DNA of 64,000 nt from Geosporobacter ferrireducens (lineage in GTDB: Bacteria; Bacillota; Clostridia; Peptostreptococcales; Thermotaleaceae): positions 248,001 through 312,000 of the forward strand of contig NZ_CP017269.1 in the NCBI RefSeq assembly GCF_001750685.1, read 5' to 3'. The notes below the pieces were generated by a model. The model was not told the DNA's origin, ran no database searches, and worked only from the letters and a program-made list of their open reading frames with translations. This document shows, in pieces, positions 1 through 8,783 of the stretch. Numbering within the stretch: position 1 is the first letter of the stretch; each line of letters begins with the position of its first letter. The translations under genes were made by a program, and so were the position numbers.

Positions 1-424
1 TTACGCTTGAACTTGTTCCTATAGGAACATTGAACTTCCCTTCTTTATTTACTCGATAAATACCATTAAAACAAGTGCGATTAAGATAAATCAATCGAGC
101 GGCAATTTCAAATTCATCGTCTAATAACATATCTCTTACTTGGTAATAATATTCTTCTGAATGATATTGCTTATGAAATTGTAAATAACTTAAAACTCTC
201 TTATAATCCTTTTTAATTGCATTATATGTTATAGCCAATTCTTTATTTGTATCAGAAAGAATTGCCTTTAAAGGTTGAATCCCAAAAAATACAGCTCCTC
301 CACCTAAAAAAGGTTCAATGTAGCGATTATATTGTTGCGGAATAATATCTAAATGCGCTTGCACAAACCACCGCTTTCCACCAGGCCACTTTATAAATGG
401 AGCCACTTTTTTAGCTATAGACAT
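1..424 (-). CDS. Dam-type (D12 class) adenine-N6 DNA methyltransferase, C-terminus cut by window edge
   Basis: Transfers methyl from S-adenosylmethionine to adenine N6 in DNA. The ATG at 422-424 opens 141 codons that run off the left edge. Seen: near the N-terminus an FIKWPGGKR motif (residues 10-18) and an IEPFLGGGAVFF stretch, which form the SAM-binding motif of the D12/Dam family; further on a YLNRTCFNGIYRVN segment also typical of the family. The catalytic (D/N)PPY box would lie beyond the edge. No restriction endonuclease is seen to its right, so it is either an orphan methylase protecting the element or half of a restriction system continuing leftwards. Confidence 0.9.
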   Translation of the reverse strand, partial: MSIAKKVAPFIKWPGGKRWFVQAHLDIIPQQYNRYIEPFLGGGAVFFGIQPLKAILSDTNKELAITYNAIKKDYKRVLSYLQFHKQYHSEEYYYQVRDMLLDDEFEIAARLIYLNRTCFNGIYRVNKEGKFNVPIGTSSSV

Positions 425-584
425 TTATGTAACCCCTTTACTTTATCATCAAATATCATTTTTTCATTTTAAATTGTTGTCATTAATGTCCAACATCCAG
501 AACTCAAAACTTTACAGCATATTTCTCTTTTTTTACAAGCATCTCCAGGCTTGTCTGCCCCTCTAGGGATTGCCCACGCCCATT

Positions 585-987
585 CTAACCTAGTCTTTCT
601 AATTGTTTATGCATATCACCTGCAATTTTAACTTTACGTAATGTTAAATTTGAATATAACCTTCCATTCTCATAAATATTAATCACAATATCTTCCATTG
701 AATTAATTAACAGCACTTTGGCTATATTTTTTATAGTAAATATCGTAGCTCTGTTATTTAACTGATGCTCAAACATCGATATATTTAATTTCTCAAATAT
801 ATATTCGTGCCATGAAGAAAGATACTTCCTAATTTTATTTATAACTCAGATCTCCATAAACCACCCTCAATAGGTTTTGTAGGTGGAAACAAGCTATCAT
901 TATAGATTTTTCTATTAACAACTGATTTAAAATATTCCTGATTATATTCAATTCCTAATGATATAAACTTCTTACTAAAATCAAACA
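585..987 (-). pseudogene. Broken small gene of unknown function
   Basis: A start with a good ribosome-binding site (GGAGGATGAAAC before the ATG at 985-987) opens a 47-codon frame that stops at 844. A second frame continues without an ATG from about 840 down to 585 (includes SSWHEYIFEKL and a 63-residue tail). Together they look like one protein of about 130 residues with a frameshift near 845. The first part has a KPIEGGLW motif. I do not recognise the family. It sits beside a dead transposase in a decayed cargo region; two unrelated small ORFs are the alternative. Confidence 0.4.
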
Positions 988-1154
988 TGTTTCATCCTCC
1001 GACATATATTCACCTTAATTCTACATCATTCCATGAAATCTTTCAAAATTTTCATTCTGCACATTTCGACAATTAAACATAATAGAAAGCAACTACCTAA
1101 GCAGATGTCCTTTATCATGTCTAAATCTGATATTCTCCTACATACCTCTAACTT

Positions 1155-1675
1155 TTAGACAACTTTTCTAAGGTGATTTAATTCGTACTGGTTTGAGGTC
1201 AAACATCCTAATAAGAAATGAATTCTATGATGATTAAGCCAATTAACATGGTCTGATAATCGATATTGTAACTCTTCTAAGGATTCAAATATCTCGCCTT
1301 TGATAAATTCAGCTTTAATTAGTTTAAAGCTTGCTTCAGCTACAGCATTATCATAGGGACAACTCTTCATGCTGAGAGCACGTACAATACTAAAAGTTTC
1401 TAGGGTTTCCATCGATCAGTTGGTTTTTGAATTCGTTCCCACGGTCCGTATGGAATATCTGAATGTTATTCAGGTTTGTTCTAACACTGGCGAAAGCTTT
1501 GGACACCCGTTGAGCATCTTTATTTCTGCCGCAGCTATACCCAATAATTGCACGGTTAAAAAGATCGATTAGAACACACATGTAATTCCAGTTCATGCTA
1601 CTCTAATATAGGTTAAATCGCTTGCTACCATATTGAGATCGCGCTGTTGATGGAATTTACAGTTCGCTAAACTAG
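1155..1675 (-). pseudogene. IS3-family transposase (orfB) remnant with two frameshifts
   Basis: Three consecutive frames together spell the integrase core of an IS3/IS150-group transposase: SDLTYIRV (about 1610-1640), then NWNYMCVLIDLFNRAIIGYS and IFHTDRG (1390-1596), then CPYDNAVAEASFK and VNWLNHHRIH (1155-1412). The first D, the second D in HTDRG and the E in VAEA are the DDE residues. Frame breaks lie near 1595 and near 1410, so no active protein can be made. No terminal repeats could be fixed. The orfA part is absent. Confidence 0.85.
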
Positions 1676-1774
1676 CCAAAGCAGATTCATTACATTTTTC
1701 TACAAACTTAGAACTGCAGATGAAAGATATCTCTGCTTAAAAGAATATCTCAGACGAAATCCTATAGAACAGAA

Positions 1775-1798
1775 TAAGCCCTGGAATCCCAGGGCTTA
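1775..1798 (-). terminator. Rho-independent terminator after the YdjM-like gene
   Basis: A perfect 10-bp stem (TAAGCCCTGG with CCAGGGCTTA) and 4-nt loop lie about 30 bp past the stop at 1830. It ends the minus-strand run of genes from the FtsK ATPase to the YdjM-like protein. Confidence 0.75.
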
Positions 1799-1829
1799 AA
1801 TTTTATTTAAATGCTATTAAAAGTCTATT

Positions 1830-2849
1830 TTATATTAGCTTTATCGATCCATCAAAGATTACAAAAGACACAATCGATGTTACTAATAATGTCAATACAT
1901 ATCCCTTTTCAAAGATGTTTCCAAGTTTGGTACCTGTACTGATTAGTGGTACCCTAAGCCTAATATTTAAAACCTGGTATAGCAAACTATACAACTTAAA
2001 TTTTCTTAACCGCTTATGCAATCCTATCTTTTCTAAGATTCTTGGCAGCACCGATAGGGGGACCCCTTCCTTGGTAAAAATATCTGTAAAGTATAGATGG
2101 CTGATATACCCAATCATAAAGGCATATCTAAATTCCGGATAGCCTATCCTATTGGTTAAATAAGATACTGCAGCTGTAAAGATTAAAAATCCTTCTATGG
2201 AATGAAAAAAGCTTCTGTGGGGGAAAATTACGGCAGCAATAAATAAAGCTCCAACCAAATACAAGTATGGATCCTTTCCATGGGACGCGTTATATCCTAT
2301 GATCCATAGTCCTGCACCCCCATAAATTATAATCATCATCATTCTTTTTAGTAACGCGCTTCCTCTATTTATTCCTGTAGTAATACTGGTGTAGATATTT
2401 CCTATCAGTGGCAACTTTGTGAGTACTCGTGTTCCCTTTCTTCCGCATACCCCTAATATCAAAAAGAATGCTGCAGCTCCATAGGTAATTCCCTCGGCAT
2501 AGGGCTTTATATTATTAAAATACCAAAGCATTTTAATAATATCCCCTCGAAAAAACAAAATACCTGCCCCGATCCCAAGGGTAAATATTATAGATAATAG
2601 TTTTTTTAGTATGTCTTCCCCTGTATCCACTAATTTATTGGCGCTTCCTACTACGGGATTCATTTGATTAATCTTACTATGTTGACTGTCCACATCTGCC
2701 ATCAACGCTGCTGCCCCGGCGATACACGCAGCGGCTATATTGATCTCTCCTCTCCCTCCTCCGATCACTGGTAAATTTGCTATATGTGGCACTGTACTGG
2801 CCAATACGTAGCTTAGTACCCCCACTTGAAAATGGGTTCTTCCCATCAT
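1830..2849 (-). CDS. YdjM/DUF457-family membrane-bound metal-dependent hydrolase-like protein
   Basis: Integral membrane protein of 339 residues. Seen: the family's N-terminal GRTHFQVG with its conserved His, an ADVDSQHSKI acidic/His stretch near residue 55, an FPHRSFFHS motif near residue 210, and GYISHLYFTDIFTKEGV near residue 245, with about seven hydrophobic segments. These His/Asp residues are the presumed metal ligands of the YdjM family; true substrates are poorly known. The start has GGAGAGG upstream. It is the last gene before a terminator, 17 bp after the HD-GYP gene, so it is cargo co-transcribed with the DNA-processing genes. Confidence 0.82.
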   Translation of the reverse strand: MMGRTHFQVGVLSYVLASTVPHIANLPVIGGGRGEINIAAACIAGAAALMADVDSQHSKINQMNPVVGSANKLVDTGEDILKKLLSIIFTLGIGAGILFFRGDIIKMLWYFNNIKPYAEGITYGAAAFFLILGVCGRKGTRVLTKLPLIGNIYTSITTGINRGSALLKRMMMIIIYGGAGLWIIGYNASHGKDPYLYLVGALFIAAVIFPHRSFFHSIEGFLIFTAAVSYLTNRIGYPEFRYAFMIGYISHLYFTDIFTKEGVPLSVLPRILEKIGLHKRLRKFKLYSLLYQVLNIRLRVPLISTGTKLGNIFEKGYVLTLLVTSIVSFVIFDGSIKLI

Positions 2850-2866
2850 AAATACCTCTCCTTTCC

Positions 2867-3460
2867 CTAATTGAGACTTAGGTTTCTATCATACTCCGGC
2901 TTTAAATTTTTGCAATCAACAATCCTTAAGAAAGCTTCAAAGACTCGCCGATCGTATTTGTAAGATTCATTACTCATAATCTTTATCACCTCGTCAGTAC
3001 CATAAGCACGTCTGTAGTCTCTATTGGAGCTTAATGCATCAAATATATCTGAAACAACGATAATTTTCGATATCAATGGAATTTGTTTATCCGTTAATCC
3101 ATAATACCCACTACCATCTATCTTTTCATGATGATAAAGGATCATTTCACCATGCCTGCGTAGCTTCTTGTGCATTTTGGCTATTTGACTACTATAGAGA
3201 GCATGCAGCTTCATCTCTTCGTATTCATCCGCAGTCAGTTTTCCGGGCTTTCTAAGTATTTCTTTTTTGACCCATGCTTTCCCGTAGTCATGGATGCGGC
3301 TTGCAATGACTACATCCCTCTTTTCTATGTCACTTAGCTTTAGTTCCACCGCAACCCTATAAGCAATATTTCCTACCCGATGACCATGAGCTATAACATC
3401 TTTTGGAATAATCGTCTCCATCATTTGTGATATTTTAATTGCACCTTGTCTATCAATCAT
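2867..3460 (-). CDS. HD-GYP/HDIG-type metal-dependent phosphohydrolase
   Basis: A 197-residue single-domain protein of the HD-GYP superfamily, which usually degrades cyclic di-GMP. Seen in order: HGHRVGNIAYRVA, the metal-binding HD pair in SRIHDYGKAW, the KPGKLTADEYEEMKLH segment, the HHEKIDGSGYYGL loop and the SDIFDALSSNRDYR helix. The signature GYP reads GYY, so phosphodiesterase activity is plausible but not assured. No sensor or receiver domain is attached. It follows the Topo VI-A-like gene by 30 bp, with a GAGGAGGAGA ribosome-binding site. It may tune c-di-GMP, which often controls pili, or be a generic nucleotide phosphohydrolase. Confidence 0.83.
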   Translation of the reverse strand: MIDRQGAIKISQMMETIIPKDVIAHGHRVGNIAYRVAVELKLSDIEKRDVVIASRIHDYGKAWVKKEILRKPGKLTADEYEEMKLHALYSSQIAKMHKKLRRHGEMILYHHEKIDGSGYYGLTDKQIPLISKIIVVSDIFDALSSNRDYRRAYGTDEVIKIMSNESYKYDRRVFEAFLRIVDCKNLKPEYDRNLSLN

Positions 3461-3490
3461 TGTCTCCTCCTCTCTGGCATTAGCGTTTCT

Positions 3491-4627
3491 TTAAACTATA
3501 GATTCAAATATTTTCATGTTTTTCTGGATTAGCATCTTTATTTGCAATGCAGTCTTTTGGTTAACCACATCCCGCCAGCTTTCGCCCTCCTGGATGCCGT
3601 CTTTTACCTCTATATTTTCATGAGTCTTATTCTGATCAATCAGCTGCTTTGAAATATTTCTAACCAACTCGTCAAGCTCCAATCTCTTTATAATTTCATT
3701 TCTTACTTCTTCCTGAAGCTTTGTTTCTAACACCTTTTCTTTTTCCTTCTCGATTACTTCCACCGGTGGAAGAATCTTTTCTGTAAGCCCTAAATTCTTC
3801 AGTTTCATCTCAATATATGCAATAAGGTCATCTGGTCGAAAGGCGTTGAGCTCACATCGACTTCCTTTTAATACGCCGTTATATAAATTCGCACTTTTCC
3901 CAAGAAAAAAGCGCCTTTCAAGCCTTGAAAGACGACTCACAAATTCAGTTGGCGGAGTATACCGGATATTTACTTTTTCTATCTGCAGCTCTGCCTTTTT
4001 CACATCCTCTACACTTAAGCCAATATCTATGACCCTAATCTTATGCTTGCTGGTCCTAGTTTCATCGGCCAGGGTTCTACTAATTTCATGACCACTAATG
4101 TCGCAATCGTGCAAACATAAAATAGTCATATCCTCAAATTCCCTCTCAAAATCCGCCAAGAGTTCTTTTGCCGATCTATTGGCAAAGCCCTGGCTAGACA
4201 TTAGCGCCATATCATATTTTTCAGCCAGTTTTCCTGCTTGAAGCATTGGTAGTAACCCTGTCTTTTCAACATAGAGTATCTTATTAAATGTATAAGGTTC
4301 CGGTTTATAGGCTGCCACTTCTCTTGTTCCTAACGGAATCTCTCTTCCGGTGTGGGGCTCTATCAGAATTCCTCTAGCTTCATAGTAAAGGCCATCGATG
4401 GTTCCATATTGTTCTTGATACTCCGTAAGCAGTGGCGGGGTAAAATATTCGTAGCTTAATTCCTTGTTTGTATACATTTGGATGAGCGGTCTTACCTGGT
4501 AGTATAAACCTCTGGCACTAAAGGGATATTTTCCTCCACCACTAGCTCGAATAATTGCTTCCGGCATCACTGAAAATACAATTTTTTTCATCGTCGCAAT
4601 CTCATGATCATTCTTTTTCCATGTCAT
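3491..4627 (-). CDS. Stand-alone topoisomerase VI subunit A / Spo11-like protein (winged helix + TOPRIM)
   Basis: A 378-residue protein. Seen: an N-terminal segment with SARGLYYQVRP whose tandem Tyr42-Tyr43 matches the catalytic tyrosine of Topo VI-A/Spo11, and a TOPRIM domain with Glu121 (ILYVEKTG), a SSQGFANRSAKELL stretch, and Asp174-x-Asp176 (LCLHDCDISGHEI). Glu and Asp-x-Asp are the Mg-binding residues. The C-terminal 100 residues are charged and coiled-coil-like. Known family: Topo VI-A makes a tyrosine-linked double-strand break with subunit B; B-less relatives occur in bacterial mobile elements. No subunit B is present here. It lies about 140 bp downstream of the FtsK ATPase. Inference: it processes element DNA. 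Confidence 0.8.
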   Translation of the reverse strand: MTWKKNDHEIATMKKIVFSVMPEAIIRASGGGKYPFSARGLYYQVRPLIQMYTNKELSYEYFTPPLLTEYQEQYGTIDGLYYEARGILIEPHTGREIPLGTREVAAYKPEPYTFNKILYVEKTGLLPMLQAGKLAEKYDMALMSSQGFANRSAKELLADFEREFEDMTILCLHDCDISGHEISRTLADETRTSKHKIRVIDIGLSVEDVKKAELQIEKVNIRYTPPTEFVSRLSRLERRFFLGKSANLYNGVLKGSRCELNAFRPDDLIAYIEMKLKNLGLTEKILPPVEVIEKEKEKVLETKLQEEVRNEIIKRLELDELVRNISKQLIDQNKTHENIEVKDGIQEGESWRDVVNQKTALQIKMLIQKNMKIFESIV

Positions 4628-4767
4628 ATTTTCACCCCCGGATTCAGGTTCCCTTTTTTGTTCTCTCCCACCCCCTCAACCCTTAGTAAAATTAAGGGAG
4701 ATCTTCGAATAATACATCCCTATAATACAACCAATAATACAAGCTATAATACAACCTAAGTATACCT

Positions 4768-6786
4768 CTAGGAGGCTTCAAATTCGTCACAGAGCCTATA
4801 AAAAGCCTCCTCATCTATAACCCTATACCCTCTACCAGGAACTGACTCTATATGCTTTTCATTTACATACTTATCAAATACACTTTGTATGTCATTCTTG
4901 TTTTTCCGAAGCTTGGTCCTAATCTTATTCGCTGATACAATAATCTCTTTTCCGTCCGGCGTTTTATCAATTTCCTCTAAAATCTGAAGAGCAACCTGGT
5001 ATTCCAAATCACTTTTCTCTCCATGATCCTGATCAAACTCCTCCTCATCTGCTACTTCTTCTGTATCCACTTTTTCATATACATCTTCTGTCTCCCTAGT
5101 CGATTCTTCTGATACAGACTTTACTTTCTTTTTAGAAGCTTTATTATCTTCTTCCTGATTTTCCACGACCAAACTTGGATCAGCTAAAGCAGGATTTATG
5201 AATTCGGGTATTAATTCATTTGAGTTCTCTCTCCAATAACTGGCCAGATCCATAATGCTTTTCTCGACTTCACTATCTTTTATACTAACGGCTGCACCCT
5301 GGAATCTTAGATTTCCCTCCAATCTTCCTTCGATCCGAGCTACTCCGTCTCCAAAACCTCTCAGTTTAAAGTTCAATCCTTTTTCTGCGCCAAAGACCGT
5401 AGAATAATCTGATTGTGTTGTTAGGGAAAAACATATTCTGGTTGGAAGATTTCCCTTTAGCACTCCAGTGATAACATCTACTGAAGGCCTTTGAGTTGCG
5501 ATAACTAGATGTATTCCTGCTGCTCTGGCCAACTGCCCAAGTCTAACAAACAATGGTTCTAATACATCTTTTCCTCCTACCATCATTAAGTCATAATACT
5601 CGTCTACCACATCTACAATATACGGTAACCGCTGTTCTTTTGGGACCTTTTCATTGTAAGCTTCAATATTTCTTACCTTCACTTTTTCAAACAGCTTGTA
5701 TCGAAGATCCATCTCCTTTACCAGTTCTTGTTTCATCAAAACCGCTTTTTCAGCATCTTTTTCGATTCTTGCCACATGGGGCAGCGGCTCATAGATATGA
5801 AACTCCACTCGCTTTGGATCTGTTAGCAACAATCTTAATTCATCGGGTCCTGTAAGATAAGAAAGGGTTGAAATTAATGCATTTAACCATACGCTTTTCC
5901 CACTGTTTGTGGCCCCAGCAACCAATGCATGGGGAAACTTCGTTAGATCCGCAAAAACGATGTTTCCTTTCGGATCGATGCCGATGGGGATAGGTAGTAT
6001 CATTTTTCTTCTGGCCAATTTAAACTCTTTTGACTCCAATATACTCCGCAAATATACAGGTACTCTATTTTGACTCCCTACAATAATCCCGGCTCTTCCT
6101 GCTGCAGATCCTTTGATAATTTCTAAAGAAGGTACTCCTAGTGCAGCTTCAAGATCTTTTGCATATCCTTCTATGGTGCTTTGTTTTAATCCATTTGGCA
6201 GATCAATCTCAATTAAGGCACTAGAGGGTCCATCATTAACACTTACCACCTTTATGCCCTGGATCACTTCATCTGCCACACCCATTCTTTTAAAACCTTC
6301 AGGTAAACTCTTTGCAACTACGGCACCATTTTTTTCAAACTCCATCTTCGGTTGAGGTGGAAATATTTCCAAATTAGGTAAGCCCTTTAAGCCTTGGTTT
6401 CCTTTCGGATCTCCTTCATCATCCATCTCAAAATCCATATTTTCATCATTAAGACGTTTCAAGTTCTTTAGACTAAAGGATCCTGAGAGCATGGTCTTAA
6501 CACCTGTAAACATCTCCTTCCATATTTTCCCAATCATGTTGATCAACCACTCAAAAAGCTTTGTACGATTAAGCCATGCAAAGTACCCTGTAATAATCAT
6601 TACAAAGAGACTAAAGCCTACTTTCTGTCCTTCTATAGCGTAGCTTTTTAAATCCGGATAATTCTCGATAAAGCTGGTTCGCATTATAAAAATGGATCCT
6701 CCACCTACCATCAACGATATACAAGCTGTTTTTGCAAAGAAATCCGTGATGCTATCTGTAAATTTTTCTAATTCGTTTTTAGTCAT
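4768..6786 (-). CDS. FtsK/SpoIIIE-type DNA translocase, likely conjugative coupling protein
   Basis: A 672-residue membrane-anchored ATPase that would pump element DNA to the secretion channel. Seen: two hydrophobic segments in the first 75 residues; an FtsK motor with Walker A GATNSGKS at about residue 293, LLLTDPKRVEF, Walker B PYIVDVVDEY, and ATQRPSVDVITGVLKGNLPTRI; an acidic linker (about 535-600); and a C-terminal 75-residue segment that may be a winged helix. TcpA-like proteins of Gram-positive ICEs share this plan; chromosomal FtsK has four TM segments and a longer linker. The ribosome-binding site is AAAGGAGG. It heads the run down to the terminator at 1775. Confidence 0.9.
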   Translation of the reverse strand: MTKNELEKFTDSITDFFAKTACISLMVGGGSIFIMRTSFIENYPDLKSYAIEGQKVGFSLFVMIITGYFAWLNRTKLFEWLINMIGKIWKEMFTGVKTMLSGSFSLKNLKRLNDENMDFEMDDEGDPKGNQGLKGLPNLEIFPPQPKMEFEKNGAVVAKSLPEGFKRMGVADEVIQGIKVVSVNDGPSSALIEIDLPNGLKQSTIEGYAKDLEAALGVPSLEIIKGSAAGRAGIIVGSQNRVPVYLRSILESKEFKLARRKMILPIPIGIDPKGNIVFADLTKFPHALVAGATNSGKSVWLNALISTLSYLTGPDELRLLLTDPKRVEFHIYEPLPHVARIEKDAEKAVLMKQELVKEMDLRYKLFEKVKVRNIEAYNEKVPKEQRLPYIVDVVDEYYDLMMVGGKDVLEPLFVRLGQLARAAGIHLVIATQRPSVDVITGVLKGNLPTRICFSLTTQSDYSTVFGAEKGLNFKLRGFGDGVARIEGRLEGNLRFQGAAVSIKDSEVEKSIMDLASYWRENSNELIPEFINPALADPSLVVENQEEDNKASKKKVKSVSEESTRETEDVYEKVDTEEVADEEEFDQDHGEKSDLEYQVALQILEEIDKTPDGKEIIVSANKIRTKLRKNKNDIQSVFDKYVNEKHIESVPGRGYRVIDEEAFYRLCDEFEAS

Positions 6787-6803
6787 TTCTATAATCGCCT
6801 CCT

Positions 6804-7061
6804 TTAATGTGTAATAAGATATAATAGCTTAACAAGCTTTTGGCTTCCGGTAATTACCCATTCTTTAAATGTTGGCCAAGTAATGGTGGCCACCGCATCC
6901 ATAAGCAACAGAATTTCTCCGAATCGTGTTAGGAGAATAAACAGAATAAAAGCTAACAGTACATACCGCAGATATTTTTTGATTTCGTGGCTGATTATGT
7001 TAGAAAAAACTGCTGCACCGATAATGATACTGGTGATGATCACCGCCTTTTCCTGTGCCAT
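6804..7061 (-). CDS. Small membrane protein of unknown function
   Basis: An 85-residue protein with two or three hydrophobic segments (residues 7-21, 31-53, 75-83) split by a short basic loop. The ribosome-binding site is AGGTGAG, and the stop lies 17 bp before the FtsK gene, so the two are probably co-transcribed. Its position suggests a membrane partner of the coupling ATPase. No family is recognised. Confidence 0.7.
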   Translation of the reverse strand: MAQEKAVIITSIIIGAAVFSNIISHEIKKYLRYVLLAFILFILLTRFGEILLLMDAVATITWPTFKEWVITGSQKLVKLLYLITH

Positions 7062-7229
7062 AGACTCACCTGCCTTTTTGTTTAATAGTTAATATTTTTA
7101 AAGTTGTATTATCTTTGAAATTTAGCCATTAATATAACCTTTGTCCATAATCTTTTGATTGATTTTTTTGTACAAAATTTTTCTAGAATTATATTTTCGA
7201 TTTCTAAATCAAACAGCTCTGACTTCCTT

Positions 7230-7664
7230 TTATTTTTTTATTTCCGCTACTCTTTCTTTCCCAAAAACCTCTATGCAATCTCTAATAATATATCTATCTA
7301 TAGTAGCTACAAATATAAATAAAATCAGCCCTGCCCAAAGTACGCATTTCCATAATGCCATTTCTCCTACTATTTCAAAAAACACTAAAAACCCCACAGC
7401 TCCCGGGATCAGCAGCCATACTATTATCATTGCCAGCGGTACAAAAAGAGTAATTTTTTTTCTTAATTTCAGGCAAAGCAAAAAATATATCCCTAAAATA
7501 AAACCTATTGGAAAAATGCTAAAATCAAGAAAAGTCTTTAAAACATTAGCAAAGTCTTCCAAATCACCGACTAGCGAATAAATGTACGTTAACCCTTCAT
7601 ATTCTCCATATAGTAAAATCCATAACATAGCAATACTTACCAACTTCCAAATCGGCTTTTCCAT
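7230..7664 (-). CDS. Four-segment membrane protein of unknown function
   Basis: A 144-residue hydrophobic protein with segments near residues 6-25, 47-65, 74-96 and 104-125. The start has AAAGGAGG upstream. A 168-bp gap without a gene separates it from the next membrane gene. No domain is recognised. An opposite-strand frame covers the same bases but is rich in Ser/Lys and has no ribosome-binding site, so this strand is preferred. Confidence 0.65.
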   Translation of the reverse strand: MEKPIWKLVSIAMLWILLYGEYEGLTYIYSLVGDLEDFANVLKTFLDFSIFPIGFILGIYFLLCLKLRKKITLFVPLAMIIVWLLIPGAVGFLVFFEIVGEMALWKCVLWAGLILFIFVATIDRYIIRDCIEVFGKERVAEIKK

Positions 7665-7751
7665 ACAGCCTTACCCTCCTTTGATTTTCATGAAGAGTTG
7701 TATTAATCCTTTGAATTATCCAATACCCGCCTAATTAAAGGTAAAATTTAA

Positions 7752-7775
7752 AGAAGGGCTCTTTTGAACCCTTCT
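7752..7775 (-). terminator. Terminator after the HEPN gene
   Basis: AGAAGGG pairs with CCCTTCT around a short T-rich loop; on the minus strand the stem is followed by TTTAAATTTT. It lies 14 bp past the HEPN stop codon. Confidence 0.75.
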
Positions 7776-7788
7776 CACTCTTTTCATG

Positions 7789-8178
7789 CTATAATCCCAT
7801 TTTCTTCTTTGTAAACTCTACTACTCTTACTGCAGCTGCAAGCCCTTCCTTCGCATCATTATTTGTCACTTCTGTTCCTTCATCTGCAGGATACCTGGTT
7901 TCAATATAATAGTTGTTTAGTTCCCTCGCATCCGCCATGGTCTGTGAAAAATCCTTATCCAACCGCTGACATTCTCTACTTAAATATACTAGCGAGTGAC
8001 CTTCTGCTAACTTTTCGACTTTATGTAATAAATATGCCTTCAGCATCTTCTCTACCGCCTGTTGGCTGTGAAAAGCTACTAATTCATTGGCATCACCATG
8101 CTTTAACAGCGTTTGTGCACCTCTTAGGTCTTGCTCTGCTTTTCTTACCCAATCTTCAAATTTTTTACTATCAACCAT
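7789..8178 (-). CDS. HEPN domain protein, partner of an MNT nucleotidyltransferase
   Basis: A 129-residue helical protein. Seen: WVRKAEQDLRGAQTLL, then AFHSQQAVEKMLKAYLL and the YYIETRYPADE motif typical of HEPN proteins that accompany minimal nucleotidyltransferases. The R-x4-6-H ribonuclease motif of toxic HEPN proteins is not obvious. It overlaps the nucleotidyltransferase gene by 8 bp, so the two are translationally coupled. Known: HEPN/MNT pairs act as toxin-antitoxin modules, the MNT member often blocking HEPN by AMPylation. Here it probably stabilises the element, but toxicity is an inference. Confidence 0.88.
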   Translation of the reverse strand: MVDSKKFEDWVRKAEQDLRGAQTLLKHGDANELVAFHSQQAVEKMLKAYLLHKVEKLAEGHSLVYLSRECQRLDKDFSQTMADARELNNYYIETRYPADEGTEVTNNDAKEGLAAAVRVVEFTKKKMGL

Positions 8179-8497
8179 ATATCATCTCACCCTTCTTCTC
8201 TATCAAATTTGCGAAGGATCCTGGTGTCTTGACATGCTTATCCCACTCTTCCGGTGTATAAATTAACAAATCCACCGGCTGATCAAAATCCAGGCCGTCT
8301 TCTGCATAGATATATTCACTCATCACACCATTTAATTTTCTTTTATTATCCGTCTCAATAATCACACACAGATCAATGTCGCTTTTTTCTGTTGCGGTCC
8401 CTGCTGCACAGGATCCAAAGACAACTATAGCTTTTGGATGGAATCTCCTTGCTATTCCTTCTTTAAGATTTTCTATTTCTCTTTTAAAATTACGCAT
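8171..8497 (-). CDS. MNT-type nucleotidyltransferase, antitoxin of a HEPN/MNT pair
   Basis: A 108-residue minimal nucleotidyltransferase. Seen: VVFGSCAAGTATEKSDIDLCVI, which is the GS-x-x-x-G...S-D-(I/L)-D-(L/V) signature binding nucleotide and two Mg ions, and a third acidic strand near FDQPVDLLIY. Family role: AMPylation and neutralisation of the cognate HEPN toxin. The start is preceded by GTAGGGGTGG. It sits 13 bp after the 82-residue gene in one short operon that ends at the terminator at 7752. Confidence 0.9.
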   Translation of the reverse strand: MRNFKREIENLKEGIARRFHPKAIVVFGSCAAGTATEKSDIDLCVIIETDNKRKLNGVMSEYIYAEDGLDFDQPVDLLIYTPEEWDKHVKTPGSFANLIEKKGEMIYG

Positions 8498-8510
8498 GGC
8501 TATTCCACCC

Positions 8511-8759
8511 CTACATTTTTATTTGGTAACCAGAAAGCATTTTTTCCATTACTTTTAAACGCTTGCTTCCGACCCGCTGTTTGATCGTAGGATTCCATTC
8601 ATTGGCTCGAAACAATTTTTCTGCTTCATGATGCGCCCAATATGTCATATATTCATTGAGTTCTTTTTCTGTTATCCTCCTGGTCCAATAAGCATCTACA
8701 ACCTTGATGATTTCTTTCGCCAGGTTGAGGATAGAGCTCGGATGCCTTTGAATTTCCAT
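8511..8759 (-). CDS. Small conserved protein, possibly TIGR04540 family, first gene of the HEPN/MNT operon
   Basis: An 82-residue soluble protein with LAKEIIKVVDAYWTRRITEKE and a YWAHHEAEKLF segment; the ending KRLKVMEKMLSGYQ resembles the clostridial family I know as TIGR04540 (from memory). Function unknown. It is the first gene after the repeat array at 8784-8830, so it could be the operon's regulator or a third member of the module. Ribosome-binding site GGAGAGGTG. Confidence 0.65.
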   Translation of the reverse strand: MEIQRHPSSILNLAKEIIKVVDAYWTRRITEKELNEYMTYWAHHEAEKLFRANEWNPTIKQRVGSKRLKVMEKMLSGYQIKM

Positions 8760-8783
8760 CTTCCCAATAACACCTCTCCGACT

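Noticed and set aside
3491-4627. DnaG-type primase
   Set aside because: A TOPRIM domain is present, but there is no zinc-binding primase domain and the upstream SARGLYYQVRP motif fits Topo VI-A/Spo11 better.
7159-7581. 140-codon plus-strand frame opposite the 144-residue membrane protein
   Set aside because: Low-quality composition (Ser/Lys rich), no ribosome-binding site and wrong strand for the operon; the minus-strand frame has a strong site and proper membrane helices.
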